Shown here piece by piece: positions 56,252 to 64,000 of a stretch of 64,000 nucleotides of DNA. Each line of letters begins with the position of its first letter. The first letter of the stretch is position 1. A program made the position numbers and the translations under genes. Source of the DNA: Sabellastarte sp. h YS-2021 (lineage: Eukaryota > Annelida > Polychaeta > Sabellida > Sabellidae); assembly GCA_964017235.1 (NCBI GenBank), contig OZ024928.1:89151566-89215565 (forward strand), written 5' to 3'. The notes below the pieces were generated by a model. It had not been told where the DNA came from and did no database searches. It was given only the letters and a program-made list of their open reading frames with translations.

Positions 56252-58341
56252 ATGGCCACCTCCCACCAGTCTTCTAAAGATAAACCCAGATCCAGCAAAT
56301 GCAATCATTTCTGTCAGCCATTCGACAGTCATGGCTATTGCCCCTCCTGCAGAGATGCAGGGAAGGGCGATGATCTGTGTGTTACAAAAGCTGGTACTTG
56401 TCAAATCTGTGCGTCTTTCACAGACGAACAGTCCACTAAAATTGCTAATAGAAGACGATACAAGAAAAAACATCCCACTTCACAGGCATCGGACAAAGAT
56501 CGGGACGAGGTACTTGGCGATTCTTTTGAATCGTTTTCTGGATCGCAAGCCGAACTTGAGGCTGCGGCCGATCATTTGTTCACTTCACCTCCACGTCCCA
56601 GACCCTTATCTTTCGATCCTTTGCCTCTTACTACACCAGGGCGTACTGTTCCTCCCACTCCCAGTACAGCCTTACATCATAAAGTCCATTCTTCTGTAGA
56701 AAAGTCTTTGGACCACAAATTTGATCAGAAATTTGGTGTTTTTCAAGCCAACATCTATGATGCCCTTAAATCTATGCGTGAAGATTTCCTAAAATCTCAA
56801 CAAGGGCTGGCTGATAAGATCGCCTCTTCGGCTGTTCGCACCGAACCTCAGACCTCTGTCAGTGCTTCAGAACCCATGGATATTGAATATGGCCCTTCTC
56901 TTCCTCCTCGCCTTCAGGCCGAGCAAGGTTCGGACGTTCGTCTTAGCTCTTCCGAACATACACAGTCTGTTCGCCCCAAGACGTCCACTCACAAGGTTAG
57001 CCATGCTCCAATCTCAGGTTCGGGATCTGATTCCGATCATGATCGCCCTTCATATTCTAGACCTAAAAAGCACTCTGACAAGTCTAAACATAAGTCAAGG
57101 TCCGCATATTTGCCCTCATCGTCAGGGGAGGATCAGTCCCCTAGACGTAGACACAGGTCTCCCAAGCCCCAGAGAATGGCCTCTGATGATCAGGAACATC
57201 CTCAAATTGACCTTGATCCGCCCTACTATAGGGATGTGGCTCTGGCTGACATCCCAAATCAATATGCGGAGGAGGTAGATACTTTTCGACGTATCCTCAA
57301 ATTACCTGATCCGAGGGATTCAGTCCCCAGACCTGCTACTGCTATCATAGGTATCGATGACGAGGTGGCCGTCCAAGAGCTGAGACCTACGGGTCCATCA
57401 GCTATGTTGCCCCTCAACTCTGGTATAAGAGATGCCTTTGACAAATTCAACAATGACCTTATGGCTGCAAACCTGGCAGAGGGCAAATACCCAAAGCCCC
57501 CCCTTCCACTTCTAAGTGGTACAAGGTTGGACAACCTTGTTTTTCGGAGAAACTCCAAGATTTAAATGCAGACTTTGCCAAGATCTGTATATCTCCTAAA
57601 CCTTCGGGGGCCCCTTTAGGCAAGGTCCCACTCTCTGTCCTCAAGGACTTAGAACAACAGGCAAGGTACAATCTAACCACATTGAATTTCACGACCACTT
57701 TTGCCAAGACATCCTCCTCCTGCAACTCTACCATGAGGAGGTGTCGTTATGGACTAAAAGAAACCTTCAAGAAGGTCAAGTCCCAGGTCAGGAAAGGTGC
57801 CGACCCTGAAAAAGCAGTAAAACGTGGTTATGATGAGGCCTATGACTACTTTGATCTCTGGGAGAAGACCCTCACTATTCAACATAAGGCCATAACCTGC
57901 CTGAGCAAATCCCTTGCCCATATTTTACAAAGGGAACTTTACACAATGGCAACTTCCGGCTTGCTTAGACGCGAAGCCGAAATGTCCCATCTGCAGCCAC
58001 AATTAGGGGAAACCAGACGTCAAGAGCTCAGGAATTCCTCTCTCTGGACTCGTTCCCTGTTCAACTCCCAGTCAGTGAAGGAAGGCGAGGACTTCCTTCT
58101 CAAAAAAGGCACCTCAAAAGATGCTCAGGGTTTCGGACCCTACCAAAATAAGCCCTTTCGTGGTTCCCACCATAATAAGAGAAGAGGCTCCTACAGGAAA
58201 CGCCCCTTTGGGGGCAATTCCTCCCAAAGCAGCAACTATTCGTTTCCCTCTTCTAGAGGAAAACCAAACTTCAGAGGCTCCAGGGGTCGTTTTCGACCCC
58301 ACAACAAAGGAAAAGGGCGTGGAAACCCCTCTTCCCAATGA
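56252..58341 (+). pseudogene. DIRS-2 Gag-like protein with one frameshift
   Basis: Start ATG at 56252 (MATSHQSSKDKPR). Cys/His cluster CNHFC...GYCPSCRDAGKGDD...CQIC at residues about 14-55. Ser/Pro-rich centre with a basic KKHSDKSKHKSRS stretch, then conserved DPPYYRDVALADIP and RILKLPDPRDS. The frame is lost in a 7-C run at 57500-57506, where copy 1 keeps one more base, and resumes to encode the C-terminal half: ALTCLSKSLAHILQ-like helix, LLRREAEM and an Arg/Gly-rich tail (GRFRPHNKGKGRG). Ends at TGA 58339-58341. Likely nucleic-acid-binding structural protein. Confidence 0.82.
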
Positions 58342-60397
58342 CTCCTATCAAGCCTCAATCAATCCACCAGTAGGAGGTCGCCTCCGTTCTTTCAGGAGAG
58401 ACTGGCACGCAAACAATTGCTCAGCCAACGTGTTAAATATCATCACCAATGGCTACGTTCTGCCATTCCTCTCAAGGCCAAACTTGATAAGATTTCCTCT
58501 GATTGTGTCAGAGTACAAGGCCCCTCAAAAAGACCAAGCCTTGGCCGATTGCATCCAGTCTCTCCTGTTAAAGAACGCTATCGAAAGGGTGGAAAATGTA
58601 TAATCTCTCGGGTTTTACAGTCGCCTCTTTCTTGTACCCAAGCCTCACCAAAGGTGGAGGCCAGTAATAGACCTAAGCAGGCTCAACACTTTTCTACACG
58701 TAGAAAAGTTCAAAATGGAAACGCCAGAGTCCATCAGGACTTCTCTGATTCCGGGGGAATGGGTAGCGTCAATAGACCTGTCGGACGCTTACCTCCACAT
58801 CCCCATCCATCCAAACTCAAGGAAGTATCTAAGATTTTGCCACAGGTCACAGGTGTTCCAGTTCACCTCGCTCCCATTCGGACTAGCCACAGCCCCCCAG
58901 GTATTCACCATGGTCGTCAAAGAAGTGAAGCTCATGGCCCTCAGCAGAGGACTCAGACTTCATCAATACCTGGACGACTGGCTGATCAGGTCTCAGTCCC
59001 AGGAGGAAGCATTAGTGAACACTCGGACAGTGGTAGATCTCACCCAGTCCTTGGGATGGATCTTAAACCAAGAGAAATCAGAACTGAAACCAACTCAGGT
59101 GTTCTCGTTCGTGGGCTACGAATACCACCTAGATTCAGCCCTTGTAAAACCCACTCAAGAGAGATGGCTCAAACTTCAGGATTTGATCCTACGACTCAAG
59201 TCGAAACATGTTTTGACTGCAAGATGTTTGATGTCTCTAATTGGGTTGCTAGCCTCAACGGAGAAGATGGTCCCGGAGGGACGCCTTCACATGAGACCGT
59301 TTCAGTTTCACCTGAAAGAGCACTGGAAATTTCCTCAGTCGCTGGACAGCCTCCTTCCCTGGACAGAAGTCATTTCTGCTCTTCTGGACTGGTGGCAGAA
59401 TCCTGCAAAGGTGATGATAGGCGCCGACCTTCATCCCAAAGACCACAGTATCCAACTCTTTACAGACGCCTCAAACGAAGGCTGGGGCGCTCACTTAGAA
59501 CAAAGTTCTACAAAAGGTCTGTGGTCACCTCAGGAAAAAGGACTTCACATAAACGTCCTAGAATTGAAAGCTGTCTTTCTGGCTTTGAGACACTTCAAAG
59601 ACCAGTGTCAGGACCAAACAGTGCTAGTTACCACAGACAACTCAACTGTGGTAGCTTACATAAACAAACAAGGGGGAACACACTCGGCGGAGATGTGCGC
59701 ACTCCTGTGGAGACTCATGACCTGGTGCCACCACTATCACATAATCTTGAAAGCCAGACACATTCCAGGGTGCCTGAATGTGATGGCAGACCTACTTTCC
59801 AGGTCGAACCAGGTTCAGTCGACCAAATGGTCACTCCATCCACAGGTGTTCAAACAGATCTGCCGAAAGTGGTTCACTCCCCACGTGGACCTTTTTGCCA
59901 CTCATCTGAACCACAAGCTCCCTCTGTACGTGTCTCCTATCCCAGACCCCCAGGCCTGGGACATAGATGCTCTAAACATAGACTGGACGGGTCTCACTGC
60001 TTATGCTTACCCTCCAACGGCTCTCCTTTACAGGGTGATCCAAAAAATCAGGCAATGCACCTGCCTGATCATACTAATAGCCCCAGGCTGGCCAGGGATG
60101 CCCTGGTTCTGGGACCTAGTGCAGCTCTCAACAGAGATCCCTCTACAACTCCCGGTGTCGACAACACTCCTCAAGCAGTCCCACAACTTCGTGTTCCACA
60201 GCTCCCCGCAGCACCTCAACCTCCACGCCTGGTCTCTAGGAGTGGACAACTCCAAGAACAAGGCTTCTCTGTGGAAGTGGCAGAGAGAATTGCTGCACCT
60301 CAGCGGTCTTCAACAAGGAACATCTACAAATCAAAGTGGGCCCTATTTGAAAAATGGTGCAGAGATAATTCGGTGGATTTCTCCTCACCATCTGTGA
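58342..60397 (+). pseudogene. DIRS-2 reverse transcriptase / RNase H / linker
   Basis: The RT frame follows the Gag TGA in phase (SPPFFQERLARKQ). An extra A near 58530 and a TAA at 58601-58603 break the N-terminal part. From 58604 to 60397 it is open: WRPVIDLSRLN, ASIDLSDAYLHIPI, FTSLPFGLATAP, HQYLDDWLI (near 58964-58985), LFTDASNEGWGAHL (near 59457), TTDNSTVVAYINKQGG and RHIPGCLNVMADLLSR. The linker VDLFATHLN, YVSPIPDP, IAPGWPGMPWFWDL comes last. The frame ends at 60397, about 130 bases inside the recombinase domain, so the two coding regions overlap. Confidence 0.88.
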
Positions 60398-61314
60398 AGC
60401 AAATCTCAGATTTCTTTATGTATCTGTACCAAGACCTAAACAGGCGCCCCTCTACCATTGATGGTTACAGGACAGCTATTGTTGACACTCTGGGCCCTAC
60501 GGCCCAGCATATTGCCCATAATGAGGACCTTCACAGGTTGCTCTCCAGTTTTCACAGGGATCGCCCCAAGAGTTCCAGAAACCTTCCTCAGTGGAACCTA
60601 TCTGTTGTCCTCAATGAGCTCACAAAAGCGCCCTTTGAGCCTATGAAAGACACAGACCTCAAACATCTCACTCTCAAGACTGCTTTCTTGCTAGCTCTGG
60701 CCTCCGGCAAGCGCCGCAGTGAAATCCACGCCTGGGTCGCAAACAAAGTATCTAATCTAGGCCAATGGGAAAAGGTAGCCTTGTTCCCTTCATCAGATTT
60801 TATAGCCAAAAACCAGCTAGCAAGAGAAGGTTCTCAAAGTGTGTCTCCGGTGACTATTCCTGCCTTGACTACCATTGTAGATAGACAATTCAAAGAAGAC
60901 AGGACCTTGTGTCCTGTACGGGCTTTGAGGTACTATCTGGACCGAACCAAGGACCTGAGAGGGTCCCGGTCTCTTCTTTTCATCTCCTTCAAGAAAGGAC
61001 ATACCTCAGATATCAGACCCGCTACTCTCTCTTCATGGTTGAAACAAACCATTCTACTTTGTTATAAGCAAGCAGACCAGCAAGCCTTGGACTTAGTCCA
61101 AGTTAAAGCGCATGACATTAGGGCCTTCGCAGCCTCTAAGGCTTTTTACGGTGGGGTATCGGTGGACCAGATCATGCAAGCGTGTCACTGGAAAGCTCAC
61201 AACACGTTTACCAATTTTTATCTAAAAGACCTTACTTGGTCGGACAACGACAACAACATGTATCTGGGACCAGTAGTAGCGGCTCAAAAGGTCCTAGACC
61301 CTTCTCCTCAGTGA
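60240..61314 (+). CDS. DIRS-2 tyrosine recombinase, catalytic residues intact
   Basis: The domain begins near QEQGFSVEVAERIAAP, with SVKQISDFFMYLYQD and PSTIDGYRTAI in the N-terminal core-binding part. The catalytic domain shows ASGKRRSEIHAW (Arg I), AHDIRAF (HxxR, Arg codon 61120-61122), CHWKAHNTF and FTNFYLKDL (nucleophile Tyr 61219-61221). The stop TGA is at 61312-61314. The frame is offset from RT/RNase H and stays open upstream to 58417, so the true start is unknown; I list only the recognisable domain. Expected function: site-specific insertion of circular DNA. Its intact residues and the perfect terminal repeats suggest recent activity. Confidence 0.88.
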
Positions 61315-61334
61315 TGTCTTCTTCGGAAAGAAAA

Positions 61335-61344
61335 GGGGGGGGGG
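61335..61344 (+). repeat. Poly-G tract (10 G) in DIRS-2
   Basis: Follows AAAA, 20 bases after the recombinase stop, then CACGTCCGCTAC as in copy 1. Confidence 0.9.
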
Positions 61345-61634
61345 CACGTCCGCTACAGCTAAGCCTTCAGGAGTCTCCCCAGGTCTAGGTATAAGCTACC
61401 TCATCAGGGTGTTACAGGTAAGGTCTCACATATTAAATTTACATTAACTTTAAATTCTTGGGACCATAAGGTTGTCTTATAAATAAGGTTGCAAATAGCA
61501 ATTCTCGAACCTTGACCTCATTCTGACGTCATAGCCCTTAGGGGTTCTTCCTATCTGTGTACTCCGGGTACACAATCCTCCTTCCAAACACCCTACAGTG
61601 TACGACACTGTGTATTCTCATCAGGTTTTTGGCT

Positions 61635-61673
61635 CTTTACAAGTCCGACCTTCAGGATTGGGACTCTGTAAAT
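61635..61673 (+). other. Predicted stem-loop in DIRS-2 3' region
   Basis: TTTACA and TGTAAA enclose GTCCGACC-TTCA-GG...GGGAC; counterpart of 14704-14739. Confidence 0.45.
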
Positions 61674-61787
61674 GGGACTCAGAGTGGAAATTTTTTGGAA
61701 CTATTTTTTATTACTCTCAATTCGAGAAAAACAACATTCAGACCTTCCAGTCTCAGCTGTAATCCTGCCACCGGGCGGTTGAATTCA

Positions 61788-61890
61788 GCATTCAGTCCCA
61801 CATGGTAAGCTATTGTAGCGCAATAAAATTGAAAATTTTAATTACTTAAATGTAGCTTTTATAAGCTACAAGCTTACCATGTGGGACTGA
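61788..61890. repeat. DIRS-2 internal complementary region
   Basis: AGCATTCAGTCCCACATGG opens the first half, the reverse complement of the left end; the second half (AATTTTAATTACTTAAATG...) is that of the right end. Confidence 0.92.
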
Positions 61891-61947
61891 GAAGAGTCCC
61901 ACCCTACCTCCCCGCTGTATTACAGCTGAGGGGACATGGGTTTAATC

Positions 61948-62138
61948 TCAACGAAAAGGAGGCTGATACACAGGAAGTGATGACGTCACGACAACCTATG
62001 AGGCCGAACCAACTACATGCTTGTTTTTCTCGAGCGTTGGTCGTCTGTGCCTCGCGGCAACCAGTAAAGCATTCAGTCCCACATGGTAAGCTTGTAGCTT
62101 ATAAAAGCTACATTTAAGTAATTAAAATTTTCAATTTT
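61948..62138. repeat. DIRS-2 right inverted terminal repeat and tip
   Basis: Inverse of the left repeat (TGACGTCA at 61981-61988). The outer right extension is GTAATTAAAATTTTCAATTT. Confidence 0.92.
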
Positions 62139-63330
62139 GAGTTTTTGCCTTATATCTCCTTTATTGTTGCTTTTATAGCTTCAGAATGTATTAAGAGGTA
62201 TTGGGAAAGCATATATGGAGAGTCTAAATAGCCGGTCAGTTTTACCCCCCGACCCCCCCCTTATGGGTCAAACTGGGGTCATAAAATAGCCGATTTTGAG
62301 TTTTTGCCTTTATCTCCTTTATTGTTGCTTTTATAGCTTCAGAATATATTAAGAGGTATTGGGAAAGCATATGTGGAGAGTCTAAATAGCCGGTCAGTTT
62401 TATCCCCTGGCCCCCCTTATGGGTCAAACTGGGGTCATAAAATAGCTGATTTTGAGTTTTTGCCTTATATCTCCTTTATTGATGCTTTTATAGCTTCAGA
62501 ATGTATTAAGAGTTATTGGGAAAGCATATATGGAGAGTCTAAATAGCCGGTCAGTTTTACCCCCCGACCCCCCCTTATGGGTCAAACTGGGGTCGTAAAA
62601 TAGCCGATTTTGAGTTTTTGCCTTTATCTCCTTTATTGTTGCTTTTATAGCTTCAGAATATATTAAGAGGTATTGGGAAAGCATATGTGGAGAGTCTAAA
62701 TAGCCGGTCAGTTTTACCCCCCCACCCCCGACCCCCCCCCCCTTATGGGCCAAACTGGGGTCATAAATAGCTGCTTTGGAGTTTTTGCCTTATATCTCCT
62801 TTATTGTTGCTTTTATAGCTTCAGAATGTATGAAGAGGTATTGGGAAAGCATATGTGGAGAATCTAAATAGCCGGTCAGTTTTATCCCCACCCCCCCACC
62901 CCCCTTATGGGTCAAACTGGGGTCATAAAATAGTTGCTTTGGAGTTTTGCCTTATATCTCCTTTATTGTTGCTTTTATACCTTCAAAATGTATTAAGAGG
63001 TATTGGGAAACCATATGTGGAGAGTCTAATAGCCGGTCAGTTTTACCCCACGGCCCCCCCTTATGGGTCAAACTGGGGTCATAAAATAGCTGATTTTGAG
63101 TTTTTGCCTTATATCTCCTTTATTGATGCTTTTATAGCTTCAGACTGTATTAAGAGTTATTGGGAAAGCATATATGGAGAGTCTAAATAGCCGGTCAGTT
63201 TTACCCCCCGACCCCCCCTTATGGGTCAAACTGGGGTCATAAAATAGCCGATTTTGAGTTTTTGCCTTTATCTCCTTTATTGTTGCTTTTATAGCTTCAG
63301 AATATATTAAGAGGTATTGGGAAAGCATAC
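62139..63330. repeat. 158-bp satellite array in A2, about seven to eight monomers
   Basis: GAGTTTTTGCCTTATATCTCC recurs near 62139, 62298, 62454 and 62612 and onward (the 62.30-kb unit reads TTTATCTCC). Each unit has TTATTGTTGCTTTTATAGC, GAGAGTCTAAATAGCCGGTC, a C-run of variable length and GGGTCAAACTGGGGTCATAA. Confidence 0.93.
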
Positions 63331-63437
63331 GGTGCAGCTTTGTGCATTCTTAGCTTTACAGCATGCTTATTAAAACCACAAAGCATTTTAAACTTTAAGG
63401 GACGCTTCGCTTTTGTTAGCAAAAGCATTCCTCTAGT
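63331..63437 (+). other. A2 3' terminus
   Basis: AT-rich spacer, inverted arm GGGACGCTT, hairpin GCTTTTG-TTAG-CAAAAGC, then CATTCCTCTAGT. Confidence 0.8.
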
Positions 63438-63770
63438 TGATAGGGGTATAGGGGCATGTTAGAAAGTGCAGGTGTGCATCATCATGGTATGACCATGATT
63501 TGACCTTTGATCTTGCCGTAGTGACCTTTACTTTTAAAATTTTGTCTGGCCCATATCTCGGAAACCATAAGGTGTAGGAAGTTGGTAGGACACTGGTTGG
63601 GGGTTATAGGTGTGTAGCATCGTGCTGTAGTGACCTTGAGTTTAAAATCTTGTCCGGACTATATCTCAGAAATAGTTAGGTGTAGGAAGTTGATACTTGG
63701 TAGGGACATTGGTTGGGGATGTAGGTATGCAAAATCATGGTGTGACGTTTAACCTTGGCTCTGCCAAAGT
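63438..63770 (+). repeat. Family E satellite after A2, about two monomers
   Basis: Continues the array cut at 55279: TCGGAAACCATAAGGTGTAG, GACACTGGTTGGGGG and TGATTTGACCTTTGATCTTG. Confidence 0.8.
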
Positions 63771-64000
63771 GTGTTTACCTGTCATAGTTGAGACATATTT
63801 TTCTTAACACAAAGATATATGAATTGCTGTAACTTATTATTATATCGGTGCTGCACTCTATAACCCACCTGAGTGATCCAAGTAAATATTTGCAAAAAAT
63901 TGTAGGGGATGGGTGTTTACAACGAAAACCTGTGGGCCTTTCCCAAAAAATGACCGGAATTAGGGTACTTGTGTTTAAGCATACACCAGCTGGAAGTAAA
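63771..64000. other. No gene recognised
   Basis: Non-coding end of the window. A core-like AATTGCTGTAACTTATTATT stands near 63820. Confidence 0.4.

Larger units (their letters stand above)
55830..62138 (+). mobile_element. DIRS-type retrotransposon, copy 2 (youngest)
   Basis: Inverted terminal repeats are identical over about 140 bp. The internal complementary region at 61788-61890 matches both outer ends. The element interrupts a 158-bp satellite exactly between ATAGCTGATTTT and GAGTTTTTGCC; the uninterrupted phrase is present at 62445-62465. There is no target-site duplication, as expected for recombinase-mediated insertion. Coding damage: one Gag frameshift, one RT frameshift and one RT nonsense codon. 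The recombinase is intact. Confidence 0.93.
55280..63437 (+). mobile_element. Helentron-like element A2, hosting DIRS-2
   Basis: The 5' arm AAGCGTCCC (hairpin with GGGCGCTT) and inverted GGGACGCTT at 63400-63408, then stem GCTTTTG-TTAG-CAAAAGC and CTAGT at 63437. The GC block is CGCCACCGCCGCCGC. The flanking E satellite is interrupted at AAT/TGATA. Apart from DIRS-2 the element is about 1.85 kb, mostly 158-bp satellite. Confidence 0.8.

Noticed and set aside
58417-61314. A single 965-residue protein
   Set aside because: It fuses the RT N-terminus (after a one-base insertion), a shadow of RT/RNase H and the recombinase; only the last part is a recognisable domain.
1-64000. tRNA or rRNA genes
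   Set aside because: No cloverleaf or conserved rRNA stretch was noticed by eye; a dedicated scan was not possible.

Overview
This is eukaryotic, intron-bearing, AT-rich animal DNA made almost entirely of transposable elements and satellite arrays around one host gene. The gene, SUB1/PC4, has four coding exons with GT-AG introns (35525-38570). DIRS-type tyrosine-recombinase retrotransposons, CR1/L2-like and L1/Tx1-like LINEs, and many satellite-bearing elements with helitron-like ends suggest a lophotrochozoan, most likely a bivalve mollusc. The taxon is inferred from this mix, not shown by a diagnostic gene.

Layout. 1-8.8 kb: an L1-like LINE 3' end, a CR1/L2 relic, a mariner-like MITE, and a repeat (called F here) split by a second LINE, ending in helitron-like 3' termini and short satellites. 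8.8-34.4 kb: DIRS copy 1, whose last bases are separated from its body by a deep nest. Element A1 lies inside DIRS-1, F copy 2 inside A1, element D inside F, element B1 inside D, and both B2 and a LINE fragment inside B1. 34.4-39.6 kb: SUB1, with a MITE in intron 1. 39.8-50.1 kb: B3 and a decayed DIRS copy 3, between two inverted palindrome-rich arms. 50.7-55.3 kb: a MITE, element C with five RFX-type palindromes, and satellites (E) rich in AGGTCA-like half-sites. 55.3-63.4 kb: element A2, which hosts DIRS copy 2, the least damaged copy. 63.4-64 kb: more E satellite.

The three DIRS copies share one plan: inverted terminal repeats, an internal complementary region equal to the reverse complement of the two outer ends, Gag, RT/RNase H, a methyltransferase-like linker, then a tyrosine recombinase in another frame. 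In the two better copies one in-frame TGA separates Gag from RT. All three have a poly-G tract just downstream of the recombinase.

Elements A, B, C and D (E partly) look like non-autonomous Helentron-like/HINE elements, related in plan to Drosophila DINE-1 and bivalve pearl. Each has a 5' hairpin, a GC-rich block, tandem monomers of about 130-350 bp, and a 3' copy of the hairpin arm inverted; A, B, D and F end in CTAGT or CTTGT. Junctions fit insertion between two T's. No Rep/helicase gene is visible. The monomers of nearly all families share a short bipartite core, which is the strongest candidate here for something undescribed.
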